64,000 nucleotides of DNA from Hymenolepis diminuta (taxonomy: Eukaryota > Platyhelminthes > Cestoda > Cyclophyllidea > Hymenolepididae): assembly GCA_900708905.1 (NCBI GenBank), contig CAADRB010000028.1, positions 1,660,221-1,724,220 of the forward strand, in the 5' to 3' direction. A program made the position numbers and the translations under genes. This document shows, in pieces, positions 47,071 to 61,123 of the stretch (within the stretch, counting starts at the first letter, position 1; each line of letters starts with the position of its first letter). The notes below the pieces were generated by a model. It was given only the letters and a program-made list of their open reading frames with translations. It was not told the DNA's origin and ran no database searches.

Positions 47071-50000
47071 AGACTGTAAGTAACTGAGAGCCGTTACTAA
47101 CCCTCTCAGAAACCACTTGATTTCAGTAGAATTTGATCTAGCTCTCAATCCCCAATATTAAATTCTAAGTTTCCCAATCTGTTGTTTACTCTGTTGTCTA
47201 AAAATATATATTTGCTCTTATAGAGGCTTCTGTTTATGGTCATGTGTATAAAATTATTGAAGACAAGACTAACGACTTTCAGCTGCAGATGGTGCAATGG
47301 CGGGAGCACACTAACAAAACAGGGCAAGGGAAAGTAAAATTATACAGTGAGAGCATGAGAATTAAACATTTGCACCAATAACTTTCGTAATCCACTCGCT
47401 GGTGTTTTGCAGTTGAGAAACTAAGTTATCGGGAAAAAGGCCAGTACAAATCGCTAATCAAAATCATCCAAATGAAACGCTTGAAGACAGTTCAAGTAAA
47501 CACAAAAGCATAAACATATTTATATAATCAAAACGATTTAGATTAGTATTTCCCAAAAATACTGAGAAATTTCTGGGGTATCCTTCAAAATACATTCAGC
47601 GTTATTCCACATTAAAAATGAAATAGGACAAAGTAATTTGAGAATAGATTATCACAAATAATTCCGCGAATGAATTCGTATTATTACCTACAACTATGGA
47701 TTACACCAAACATTTCATCGAAAATTGAATTTGGTATTATCTAAAAGATGTATTGAAATGCTCAAAGAAAAAAACAAAATACGGTGGTCGAAAATTAAAG
47801 CTGAACCTAAATTTCTTATATGAGGTACATGTTAATCATTAAAATGTCCAAATGGCAAGAACAATGTAATCTCAATAAGTTGTCTTCAAATAAAGCATGA
47901 ACTTCACCCATTTGAGTCTTTATGTCGGCTGCATTTAACGATCCAGTGCATATGGTTGGATCATTGAAGGTCTATGTTGCAACTGTCATTAGCTAGTTTC
48001 TGGAACCTTCCGGTTATCTGCATCCCCTATCGCAAATCTCATCAGATTCATTCAATTATTTTTTTGAAAAACTAGATGACTTAACCTGATTTGACTTCAT
48101 AGCCACCTTCTAATCACAAAATTCTTATATTAACTTTAAGTCGGCCACGAGAGACTATACCTGTGGGCTTATGATGACTTTCGTTAATTTTATAACTCGT
48201 TAGCGCGTAATAATATTTCGTTATAATAATCCTCATTTATTCATTAAATTGCGAAAATTCCGGTCAAAATATTAATTAAATTTAATTACACTGAATTTTT
48301 TGTTGTGGTAAATAGAATTTAGGTTTAATCAACGTTATCACGTGATTAAATTCACCAAATATCTCACCGGCCATCTGTTCCTTACTCGTAAATTTCACTC
48401 ATTAACTCAAGCCTCAGTGTCCTGATTATGTCTAGTCAGTAACAGACTGATCCAAGTTCCGGCTAGTGCCTTAGTTGGATGAGTATAAATTACACTCACG
48501 ACATTTTTGCGCATTATTAAATTGAAGAAATTTCAAATCGCATAGTGAAAAACATCAGTTGAGTGCGTATACAGCTGCAATCAAGAAATTGTCAACATCA
48601 AAATCGATTAAACCGAATTTGCCTCAAGACAGATCTGTGGCTCTCTGTTTCTTTTAGTCGCCTCTGCAGTAATTTCTTACCAAATACCGTCTTTGCCGAC
48701 TTTAAATCTATACATTAACACATTGTCTCCGTCTATATTAATGCTGGCTCCATATCTAAGACTAATGTTGATAGGGAGTCAAATGATGACTTTAGGACTA
48801 TCATTCAAATCAGAGGACTTTCCCTTACTAATTCAAACAGAATATAGTTACGAATATAGTTACTTGTGTTCTTAATAATTCGGTACTGAAGCTAAACATT
48901 ATTATCTAAATCTCCTCATGCTCCAATTTTGCTCCTTATTAAGCTACCTTAGCTTTCCAATGCTCATTTTCTTCTTCTTATGTAAATTATAAAATTTTTT
49001 CCTATATTTTGGGTTATGATTGTCGAACGATGTTTGATTTTCATGCTTTTATCTAATTTACATTTTCGTTTGCCGTTTTCACCAAAAGCACTATTTTCAG
49101 CAGCTTTTTTAAGTTTTATAAAGCGACTCAATAACAAATATTTGGAAACAACAAAAGTAGGTTTAACTAACAATAATCCTCATGCAATGATATGATGTGC
49201 GTTTTAAAATCCATAAAGTCACGATCTAGCCAATGGGATAGCATGGCCATATGGTAGCAAAAATGAAAAGGGCACTGTTCATATGGCTTTTATTTATAAT
49301 AACTTCTTAAGAAATTACTTCAATAAAATTTCAGAATATTTAATATTTTAAAATGATTTAAAATCTGCCAATAATACGATTTTTGAAGTGGTTCATCGTG
49401 ATTTAATGGGTAGAATTTCAGTTTGGGAAAACAGTACATTGATTACTAGTAAAGGCGTTTCGAAGAATAAAATTTCGACGATGATAGACAAATGTCAATT
49501 AACAGCTGAGATTAGGAAGGATAATATGTCGAATAAACTCAAAAACTGTCTTGCTGATACAATCCAGGTGCGGATATGGATACCTTCGAAGCTATCGATC
49601 ACAACACGGAAACATCAACTATTGGAAGCGACTGACTTCACGCGGACAACGTGATCCCGGTTCACATTACATTAGATGGGAACAAGTCTATTCTTTAAGA
49701 AAATAAAGGTTAAAATTATAAATCATTACACATTATTTTCGTTTTCAACATCGCAATGGTAGTAATTAATTGAGAGACCGGAAGAAACACTAACAAATAA
49801 GAAGAATTTAGACTATGACGTTAAAATCGACTTAAAAAATATCAAAGCATAAACATTAGGTGGGAGGTCACCTACTATATTAGTAGAAGCACAGATGAAA
49901 TAATTAATAATGCAAGAAGGAGGAACCTGGAGGTTGAGTAGAACTTTGTCGAGGAAAGGGTTTGACGGCAAGTTAGTAAGGCTAAACGGAGTTAAGGTTC

Positions 50001-50511
50001 ATCAAAAATGCGTTGAAATTGAAAAGAAACAAACATAACATGTATGATTATAGGCGGTTGCTGATTGTTCCGGTGGATTCAACAGTAGAGTGCTAAACTT
50101 TTAGGTGTATATGGCTAAATGATTTGCATTATGGTGTAGAGAGCTTGTTGAGAACTAAATACAAGAGTCACCAAATATTAAGCCGCATAGAGTAGGAAAC
50201 AAACGAAAGATTTACTTGATATTAGTTAATGAGACGTAAAGAGAAAAAATAGAGACTGAGTTACAAGGACAGAACTCAGGAGAAACTGCATAGAAGGAGG
50301 AAGCGGCCGAAGAACATGACTGTTGGAGTTGGTCCACAAAAGTTAGTGAAAAGAAAGCTGATTAAATGTGGGTAGAAACGCGAAAAGTATAACTCCGGCT
50401 GGAGGAGAGATAAGCTATTTTAAAAGTTCCTCTTAATTTTCAAAAGTAATAATATCTGATTGTAAGAAAGTTCAACTAATGACAAAGGGGAGATCAAAAA
50501 AGTATTGAGAG

Positions 50512-50721
50512 CAATGCAGGTGCTTGTCTACGATGTCTGGCGCTTTAATTGGTGGTTGGCTAATCATGAAAATCGGTCCTACCATATAAATTCGGTCCAT
50601 TTTCTCAATTGGTAAGGAGGTGAAATGACGTTTTTTGATATCCAACAGCTGCATAGACTTAACGGAGTAAAAAAAATAGATAAAATGTTAAGTTAGCGGA
50701 GTTCCTTAAGTCGTGTTCACC
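50512..50721 (-). repeat. Dispersed repeat, family R2 (copy c, inverted)
   Basis: The minus strand carries the R2 anchors in order: gtgaacacgacttaaggaa, ctccgctaacttaa, gctgttggatatcaa and agacaagcac. The minus-strand frame at 50472-50654 lies inside this copy and is not regarded as a gene. Confidence 0.45.
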
Positions 50722-53284
50722 TAAGTATATATATATATATTCTACTTCATGTATCGGATAAACCCATTCCTCAGGTTTTCTACTCAAATGTATTTTGAAT
50801 TTGCGTTCGCTAAATTATTCCTGCCAGCGATGATAACGACTATTTAGTTCTCGTTAGGCTCATTTTCCCGTTTCCAGATATTATGGTATTTTCACAATAG
50901 TTGTATGGTTTTGTGAAGTAGACTGACAAAATCCGTCTTGTTTTTACGGTAGAAAATAAACGTTCTCGAGAACTTTCTTGTTTTAGATGCTTTAGAGTAT
51001 TTTTCCCAAACGGAGCAAATAATTAGAGATAATTAGTTGGGATGGTAATATATGGTAATTCGCATTTATTTGCTTTCACATCACAAAAACAAGATCAAAT
51101 TGTTTTAAAAAAAAAACGTTGCTTAAATGATTGAAGCCTGTTAATTATTAAAAACTAGGGATTTTCAGGGGGTACAAATAGCACAAACTTCAATAATACA
51201 ACTGCATGGTTGGGTGAAAATTAAAATCATGCATTGTTTAAAATGACTCAAATGTTTGAGAAGATAAAAGTAAAACGTTACTTGACTAAAATTCGCACCT
51301 AATCTTTCTAGAACTAAGACCAAAGGGAATCAAAGTTAAGTGAAATATGTTTATATTTTGAAAGTGGAACAGCGCAACTTTCAAATATGTAACATTTTTA
51401 TACCCCTTAAACTGCCTAATTTTTGAAAGCGTATTTCTAGTTGTTTTCTTTTCATAGATAACTATTTCACTCTTTAAATCTTCTAACTTTTATCATAAGA
51501 GGTTTAGTAAATGGTGGGAAAATCATTTAATTAAAAATTATGGGTTGTCACATCAAACCATAAACGCCCATGTGGTAATAATTTTTACGAATGTCCTATA
51601 AATCCAGGAAAACTCCATTTCTTACATTAGATTAATTGTTTCACTATTACGTTTTTTCTAATTTCTTCTCACAAATAGTTTAACATATTTTAAACAGTAA
51701 CATTACTGCAAAGGAAAATAAAACTGACTGAATAGTAAGATATGGTAGCATCTTAGTTTTAAGAATAGACTTATGTGGTCACAGAAAATCGGAGAAAATG
51801 GAGTAGTTCATTTCCTTCTACCTTCTTCTATTTTATTCTACTTATAGTTTAATACTCAAAAATTTTGCACATTTTACCACCTAGAGTGTTTTATTATACT
51901 GTATTGCCTCACTGGTATGTAATGCCAGCATATTATTAATATTTTCCTTATTTCTGTGATCTGCAAGACGATATTCCAGCTGAAAAGAGGAAAAACACAA
52001 GTTGACGTAATTATTGCGAAAACCTATTATGGTTCGATTCGAATTATGTGGGGTATAACGTAATTCATAAGGGATAATCGCTGTTTTCAATAATGACAGT
52101 AAGGCAATTTATGGAAATATTATTTTCATCAAGAAGAATATTTAGCTTTATTCATAATCATATTTTCACCTTGACACTTATGAAAATATTTTTCTTTAAT
52201 TGGATTATGGGATTTTCTGACCAGGAATTTCTTGAATAACACTGCGAACACGCAAAGATTAATTTGAGACGGGAATTAGAAATTGAAAGCGGTAGAATTC
52301 AGAAGATGCAGTTTCCATAATCCAAAATATGTTTTAAAATTACGATTAATCAGTGACCAAATGAATAATTTAGAAATGTTGAATATCAAGAGAATAGATA
52401 AAATGTTTTTAAGTTTTAGTGAAAACATCATAAACATAATAAATGACTAAAATATTTTTTAAATCGGAGAAGTGAATTCGCTTTAATTAATTAAAATAAA
52501 GATTACAGTACCAAAACAAAATATGTTTATTTATTATTGGCATTTTTACTTTATTCAAAGCATTTTAGCACAAAAGTGCGTGTTATGACTAGCATTGAAT
52601 GAAATATTTTCAGGCTACTGATTTGTGTGTCTCCATGCAGCAAAATGGGAACAATATACCAAATTCGTATTGAAAAGCGTTTCATGCTCTCTTACGTTTT
52701 GCCATACTGTTTGTTTATTTCAGCAAGATGATAATTTGCTTTTTGCATTACCACGCAAAAAATTCTTGTACGCCTATGAAAATGAAAGGAACATATTTTT
52801 AGTTGATTAATATAAGCGATAAATAACATGAATTAATTCCCTCTAGTTCTTCTCTCCAGGACAATGGATAATTTTATTTTTAAAACGGAAGCAAAGCGTT
52901 CACTATCATTTATGAATATCTTTGGTTTTTTCAAGTATTGTTTTTAGAAATAATGCGATAATATCGAAAATAAAACTTATTGAAATTTTATTCCAAATCG
53001 ATTTTAATCGATTTGAGATTAAAGCGGGTTTACAAGATATAATTTTTAACATATATTTTATGAAGTTAAATCACGGCTTAAATACATTTTATTAAGTGGT
53101 CTTTATTAACAAATAACATAAGGGTGAGCAAGGCAAATAAATAGTCAGAGCAATATTTCTTTTAAATATCCAGATGAATCGACGGACTGAAATAGAAAAA
53201 AACTGTTTATGGGAGGTAATATTTGATTTTAGTCTTACGTCAAGTCTAAAAGCCTTCACAATTTATCCCACGAAATAGTGGTAG

Positions 53285-53470
53285 ATAGAATGCGGTTATT
53301 GTACTATAAGGTTAATACTTCCTTTAAAAAGATATTTTCAACTATTAATCATTTTAATCCAACTTGTACAACTGAAAGAGTCAGACATTCGCGAAGCGCT
53401 TGGCACCAATGACCTGAGATACAAATTGGAAAGCTTTTGCTTTCAAAAGATGAAATGGTGTTTTTTCTGA
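53285..53470 (+). other. Coding-like open frame of unknown nature
   Basis: 62 codons open between stops with no ATG near the start. The core (about 53357-53440) is clearly GC-richer than its surroundings and reads QLKESDIREALGTNDLRYKL, a charged helix-like sequence. A weak acceptor (taaaaag) precedes the middle of the frame, and no good donor follows. It could be a terminal exon, a gene fragment or a transposon remnant; I do not recognise it. Confidence 0.25.
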
Positions 53471-56400
53471 AGGGAATGTTAAAAGCACTTAATATGGGAC
53501 GATTTAGCTGAAAATTTTCATAAATGTGCAAAAAATGGTGAAATTTGGCGGTAAAATTGAACGACTTTTTACAAATATACGAGGATTTATGGGAGAATAA
53601 TGCATCGAAGTAATATACGGAGTGAAATAACATTTCAATAATAGTCTGTTTAAAGAACTCTTCAATTACTTTAAATCTTTATTAAATTTGCACTATACAA
53701 TCAAACGTAATGGTCCTTATTGGAATATATTACATTTATTGTCGATCACTTAGGTATGAAACATTTACATATCTTTTGTCCTTCTAGGTTTGTCCCTTCT
53801 AGGTTTTCTTAATCGATTTGTGAATTCGGACATTAAATGCTCCTTTGCTTCAGATAATTACTCATGCAACTTCGTTCAGACTTGAAACCTGTTCGAAATA
53901 TTTCTGGCTTTTATAAATTAATAAAATAGATAATTTATTAAACTCGAAATGTGTCAGTGTTAGCAATCAGGAAGTGCAATTTATTTATTTGATAAAATGG
54001 ATCATAATACTCCATGCAGTGTAAAGCGGTGTAAAATATTATCATTTAAAAATATTAAGTTTTCAGAACTGCATATTACTGAACGAAAATTTTCATTCCC
54101 CCATTTTTTATTTCACAGAGTTTTCTGTTTACTTTATTTTCATTTGACGCACATTTGGACTAATTTTGGAAGTAAAAATTTTATATACCCCTGAAGAGAA
54201 AATTAAAGGAAACGCCACTCTTTTAACTTGTTTATAAAATTTAAAAAAATTATCTCAAAGTTTTGACTGTAATAATATGGCATATTAGGTGAAACTTATA
54301 AATTTCAGTATTTCTAATCGGGACGAAGAGAGTGATTTTTTTATTATTGTTTGGCGCTTGTTTTTGAATTTTTTACTCATAAGGAGAGAAATAAGTGACA
54401 AATAATTGAGTTGTGGAGTTCTAATTTTGGAAAGTCTATTTTAGCACCTAAAGATGAGAATTATTTTGATCCTCAACGAAGTTACTGCAGACAAAGATAA
54501 TCAGTAAAATAAGTAAAAGTGAGAAGTGAAGCGGAGACCGAGCTAGGATTCATTGCTAGGTTGATTTTAGTCCCTAAACAAAAAATGGAATTTTACAGTT
54601 TGGGATGCTATCTCTTAAAAATTAAATATTCAACGGTGAGATTTTTAAATTGGATGGTGTGTACTCTAGAGTGAGCACTTATTTATTTACAAAATACCTC
54701 CCTTTTCAGCGTATACTTGCAAGCACTTTATATCTCAGCTGGGAAGAGGCATCTTAATAGACAGGGAAGAAAAATCGAACTCACTTGCCTTTCCAGAGAT
54801 GATATCTCTTAAGCTACTTATATTTACTTCACAGTTTGAATAGATACAACAACATCAACAAGATTAATAGAATCAGTATTTATCGTAGATTAGATGCATT
54901 CCCAAAATGCTTTTTTGTTTTGGAAAATTGACTAATTTTCCTAATATTAACAGACTATTGCAGTTGAAAATAAATTTAAATTTTTTAGCTGATTTGAATA
55001 ACTGAAAAGATTAGATACCTTTCATCTGTTAGACATAGCCGTACATTATATATGAACAATTCAAAAACGATAGGGGGTATTTTTTTGGTAAGTGCTTTAT
55101 ACGCTACTCTATTAAAGAATATTCGCCATTTAAAAAAATAAAATTTATTACACTTCTATGATCAAAGTCATTAAGAAAACAGATGTTTCTCAAATAACAT
55201 GCAAGAGTTTAACTCAAAAATTATGTTTAAATTAGATTTCATGTCAGAAAAACACGTCAGATGCGAGTTTCGAATAAAATTGTATGAATTTAATACATGT
55301 TAATTAAATGATCATGTAATCTTTAAACAAACAAATATACCATATTTTTATTTATTGATTGCGCTTTAGGATCCTAAATTCGATTTTTTTAGTAACAGAT
55401 GGCATGGTCTTTTTTGAAGGAAGTGCGTCTTCATTTTCCTTTGTTCAAATAAATTTTCCATTTCCAGGCGTAGAAATTAACATACTCTTATCGAAGTTAT
55501 TTAAACTTTCAAAAGTCACCATTTTTGTCGGGAAAGTTGCATTTATAGTGATGTCACAAGACAAAGCTTTTGTAGAAATATTTCAATTTCCATTGTAATG
55601 GATAATATCATCTACTTAACAAAACTTTTGTATAATAATGGCATTAAAATAATAATACTGCTACTTTTATCTATCATTTAGATTATTTTTTAAAATTTAT
55701 TTGATTTTTGATATATAATTTGAGATGCGACATTTAATAAGATAACTAAAAGTCAATTCATAATAGTGAGTTTGTAAAACTTTATTTTTACACTGTTGTA
55801 ATCGATTATGTGATAATAAAGTTATCTTAAATATCAAAAGTATTTTCAACATTGAGAAGAATAATCATATCACTCAAATACGTTTGGGTTTTACCGTTTG
55901 TCAATTAATAGTTGACTTTAGTAAATACAAATATACAATAATTCCAAAATTTTACTTGAATGTCAGATTTCGTAGAGTTTTAAATAAAATACAAATCGGC
56001 ATAATCATTAATGTTCATTCAATAAGGATTGTTTACGTTGAATTATGAGTTAACGTCCCAATAAGGATTGAAAATAATTAAACCAAATTTATTGAGATGA
56101 ATGAGTGCTATAACTAAACTTGGTAACTGTTTTTTACAATTTTGAATAAGTAAATGGATCATGGGAAGAGAAATTTTAATTTGTTCAATGAGAGGTCATC
56201 GTGGCATACAATTAGCTCTTCCATCTACTAACTGAAATGTACACGGTAATAAATTTCAACCTTTTAAGACTGGATTGGCTAAATGTTTATTGCGGAGAGT
56301 CTAAACTACCACTCCCAAATACACCAAATAACGCTATACACTATAAATACGCATTCAGAAGAATAATTCATACAACAAATTCATATGCAATTAGCAGGTT

Positions 56401-59400
56401 TTGATTGAGAACATCAATTAAATTCAAATCAATGATAAAATAAATGCCTAATATTAAGGATCACTGTCGACATAATGGGTGAGGCCACCATCAAAAATAT
56501 GAGAAAGCAGGGTAGACAAAATGTCGAAAGACTTGATTGGCTTCACTTGTAGACGCATTCAGATTTGATGCATAAAAATTTGTGACAGAAATAATATTTG
56601 CGTCAGTCTCAATTTTGTTCCAATTTGATAAATGAGTCCATTCAAAATCCTACGCTTATTTTCCCTTAAATTTTATTCACGTTGCATATCCATGCTCAAT
56701 CACTAAATAATATTTTCAGGCTAATGACTAGTCAAGAGCTAAATCTATTTTCTAATTGGCAATAACAAACTTCAGCAAAATGAATTTTGTCAACAAGTGA
56801 ATGAATTTGATTAGACTATTTTGCCTCATTTCAGACAAATAGTATTTTAACAAAGGCCCCAGTAAAGTTATCTATTTTTAGACAATGCAACTTTCACTGC
56901 TTAAAGATGTATACAACCTTCAAATACAGAACAAAGTCTTTAAGTATGTCTTACTACTTCGTTTTCCTTTCAACAATAGTACAGGAGGCACTGACTAGAC
57001 AGATGAGTCACTATTATTATTCTTTCAGACGTACCACCTCAAAAAATAAGTCAGTGATATAGTTCTCGTTAACAGATAAAGACTTATAGCTTTTAGGAAA
57101 CAGTCACTAAATTAGCTTAAACGTCTTAAGGCATTCAAATGTTTATAAGTCTTGTGATTATTAACCTTAAGTGAAATACTAAAAATTTAATAAAATTTCT
57201 TAAAAGTGCGAACTAAATTTTGACCAAATGGGTGATATTTCATCACGAATGATTTATCGTTTAGGTGAATACTTAGACAGAGGCCATAAATTATAAATTT
57301 TGCTTAATATTTTGTCCAATTTTAGGGAAATCAATTACAACTACAGAAAATATTTGACATTCATCCCTGTCTAGAGATGTTTATTTTTGTGACGTTTTAC
57401 CTGCATTACAATAATCAAAGTACAATATTCAATATCCGGTACATTAGATGTGCTTGAAACATAAGTAAATCAACTATCTGGCATTTTGATAACAACAATG
57501 CGTTTAAGTAATTTAAAAAAGTTGGAGCAGGAAATGAAAAACGCCTTTATTTTTAACTTTATCAGTATCCATAACGGGCATTTTACAAAATTATGGCCCA
57601 TGTAAATTTAAAAGGGTATGAATTTCATTAATACATTCTAATATACCTAACTATTGAGGAAAAAATCAGCTAAGGTAAAAGCAGATTTAAATTTGAATGT
57701 AATAATGGATATTTGTTCCAAAAATATCAGTAAATATAATGAAACATCTAAAAATATTAAATTATCTACATATTTGATGATTAAAAAAGTAATGATTTAC
57801 GATGAAGGACATGCAAAATGACTAATGGTTCAGCAATGATCTAGATAGTTTCATTTTCTACTGAGTATTATATTAAAATAAATAAGTTTTAAAATAAGCA
57901 TAGATAATCGAAAGTTCAATAATTAATCATGTTTCAAAATTTCTTGAGCTTATAAAATAAATACATTGGGTCCCTTGCATTTTTAAGCTGAATGTCTATC
58001 AAAGATTTCAACTTCTCAATTATCCTTCAATTTTAAACAAATTTTGTAAAATTTTAATTTTATCAAATTTTTAATGTGATCAAATTTGCCGCAAGAAAAG
58101 CTAATAATTCACTTTGATTTTATACCTAAATAGCAGTTGTGTTAGGAGGGACATACATACTAATGAAAACAGTTAAATGTTTTAAGTTTCCTAAATCGGC
58201 AGCGGTAAATCGGATGGATTTTACTAAACAAATTTACCATTGGAAGCAGAATATGACAGATCAGTAATCTTAGTTTGAGATGATTTTAAGTATCCATATA
58301 TGAGAAAAATAATTTTATAACACAATAAAGCGTGTAAATGATTTGTTTAACTATTTAAAAAGTGGAAATTTAAATGAAAGTTTAGCTTAATGGCTAAAAC
58401 ATTGTTAAAAATCATTATCATATTTTACAAATCCAAATTAGAGTCATTTTCAAAGAGTTATTTAAATGTGGGTAATCTTTCAGTTTAGTCAAAGTGGATT
58501 TGCTTGAACCTAAAAAGCGGCATTGAAAAAAATCGATTTTACCAGTGGTATTGTCAGACCATTCTCTTTACATTTAGAGACATGGATGAAATATTAGAGA
58601 ATATTTAAACTCCTGACGAGAAATAAAATTATACTTTAGATTTTTAGAATAACCAATTAGTAGTGCACGCACAGCATTACTGAACTCAATAGTATTTTAT
58701 CTATTTCGAATTGTTTGGTCGTTGGAACCCTGATTCGTGCTGATCTTAGCCATTAGGTTGTGCATATAGAAAATGTGGACATTTTTAAGTGATTATGTTA
58801 ATTTAGAATGCCACAGATTTTTTGATGGGGAGACACTAAATTTCCAGGGGACTTTTATCAGTTGGTATATAATATTAATTAATGTTTTATGCCATAATCT
58901 GAAATCCACCATCTGCAATATTTTTTGCATGCTCGTTATTTCCTTATGAGTTTATTTTAGCGTTCGCCATGATAAATAGATTGCACAATGCGATTTTCAG
59001 CGAATTACAGTAATTAATGAAGTAAGACAGTTTATAAATTAACTCAAATGTTATCAGTAGTGTTCAAGTTTACTGCTCTAAATAAGTGCGAACTAACGGA
59101 TTAGGAAGTATGTTTTAGAAGAGGCTATGGCAAAGTACTGATTCTTGTTCGACAATTTTAGGTAATCCCAATATAGACATTTTGCTTTATATTAACGTAA
59201 AAAACTCCCGAAAATACATGAAGAGTGGTTACACAATCACTTATATGTATATTTAGGAAAATTTAATTTGATCCGTGAAAAATAAATCAACTTTGCCATA
59301 TTTGTATTAGGTATAATTTCCTCTGTATTTGAAAGCATTCTGCTAAGTTATAACTTTCTGCTGGATTTAAAAGCTGTATAACTTTGCTCATGCTATCTAA

Positions 59401-60481
59401 ACTAAGTGGAAGTAATGACAGCAGTAGCCTAACCGTCTTCTTTAACTTTGCACAATTTCATTTGTTATATTTTTCCTAGCAATAATCAGTTTGGCTGTGA
59501 CTGTGAAAAAAACAGGGGAATTTAAATTTTTGCTCTCAAAAATCGGTGCATTTGCATCTCTCCCTCCACTTCCTTATGTTTTAAAGAGGAATCTACGGCA
59601 AAACCTTCTCAAGTATCCTTAATCTGTAATGGATAAATTCAGCAAATTGCAATAGGAGGCCTTAAAATACCTGCACTTTTCTTAAATGAACTTTTGATAT
59701 TTTAACCTACTCCTAACTGGTAACTGTAAATTTTAAACTTTGATCCAGGAAATGTAAGAATGATTTCTTTAATGGATCAAAATTACGTTTACACATTCAT
59801 GAAATTCAATATTTCGACATCCTCACTGAAAAAGTATTCATTGATCATTTATTGGTTGAACAACTAAATGGCTTTAAAATTCAAAAAATTTGTATAAATT
59901 TAAATAATTTGCGATTTTTCATAACACGAAAGCGACTGCAATGCAGTAAAGGAGAAGTAAACGAGAGCGTCAAAATAATTACTTCATTTTTATTTTGGAT
60001 TTAGATACTCTACCACATTTGCTGTGTTAACTTTTTGCTAATTACTTGACCTCTAAAAGAGGACATTAACTAAAGAGGCCCGATCAACTATCATAATTAA
60101 ATGGTTAATAAGTCGAAAATCTGATCAATAATCCAGGAGAATAATAATAAAATTTGAATTTTGAATTTCGGTGCAGCGAACTACCTATTAAGTGAACAGG
60201 ATCGTCCTTAATTTAAAATCAGATCTACATGTTGATTTACATATTATCATTTATTATATTTAGTATAGCACCTCTTTCAGAATCAAATTAAATCTAAATG
60301 CACTAAACGGACAAAAGAGAGGAAAAATAAGTACAGTTAATATCTAACCAGTCACATCGACGAGTAAGAAATGTTAAATAATCACAGAAATACATACATC
60401 TGATTGGCCGAGGGAAAGTTGTCGCCCCATAGGTTAGAAGGAAATTTGCTGATTGGACGTGAAGAATGTTCTTGTAGTTTT

Positions 60482-61123
60482 ATGAAAAATAACCTTATTC
60501 TTTATCAGCTTTACTTCAAACAAATGAACTTAACTCTCTTTGCATCGGAGAAGTTGGAATATTTGAGCCCAGAGACGATTGGTATTATTGACGATGGTGG
60601 TGGAAGTGGCAGATTAACTCCTGTGCAAGTTATTCGACATATAATTACACCAGCAGTATGTCTCATTAGTATGGGAGCTCTTATTTTTACCCTCATTCTA
60701 CTACACCGCAAGAAATTAGTACGAATTACCGCCTTGATCTATCTGAAATGCATGGGATTTGTGGATCTGCTCAGTCTAATATTTATTTTTATACTGTCTT
60801 TGGATTATTCATCAAAATCCTTCTTCAAAGCACAAAAATTTTCTCCCGCTCTACACGGATGTCTTTTTGGATTTCTTTTCACCTCGAATTGGCTTATGAC
60901 AGCACAGGCAATTGAAAGAACCATTGCCATCAGTAAACCCTTCAAAGCTAAGCAGATACGAGAAAAACACAGACGAATTGTTGTTTCTGTGATTTTTATT
61001 TTATCAGTATTGTTTACAATTCCCACTCTGGTACTAGATATAATGCAAACGGAAAGATACCAAGAAGATCCCGGTGATTTCCACAAAGATGGTGATGGTT
61101 TTTTCCACTTTTTTAATAAATTT
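60482..61123 (+). CDS. Rhodopsin-like GPCR, first coding exon (TM1-TM4)
   Basis: 214 codons end at a GTAAGT donor in phase 0. Membrane segments are near residues 52-75, 83-107, 124-147 and 165-186. Class A landmarks include Asp95 in TM2 (GFVDLL), Cys127 at the start of TM3, and ERTIAISKPF in place of the DRY motif at 145-154. A basic second intracellular loop follows (KAKQIREKHRR). The N-terminus has one NLT glycosylation site. Translation may start at 60482 or at the second in-frame ATG (60524), which gives MNLTLF and a more usual N-terminus; a TGA at 60401-60403 precedes both. The exon ends in extracellular loop 2. Ligand type cannot be told; peptide receptors are the likeliest class by the TM3 pattern. 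TM5-TM7 were not found before the window end. Confidence 0.8.

Larger units (their letters stand above)
47071..60481. other. Large gene-poor stretch
   Basis: AT-rich background. It contains repeat R2 copy c (50512-50721), a TA run (50726-50740), a 10-bp-arm palindrome at 52994-53015 (caaatcgatt, tt, aatcgatttg) and a coding-like frame at 53285-53470. A purine-rich patch near 50020-50440 matches nothing I could place. No gene was recognised. Confidence 0.4.

Noticed and set aside
49422..49567. Plus-strand 48-codon frame between a tttcag acceptor and a GTGCGG donor
   Set aside because: The donor is weak, no partner exon was found and the composition is only slightly above background.
52611..52731. 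Plus-strand frame of about 40 codons after a ttttcag acceptor
   Set aside because: It ends at a stop with no recognisable content, and the overlapping frame at 52625-52810 is equally unsupported.
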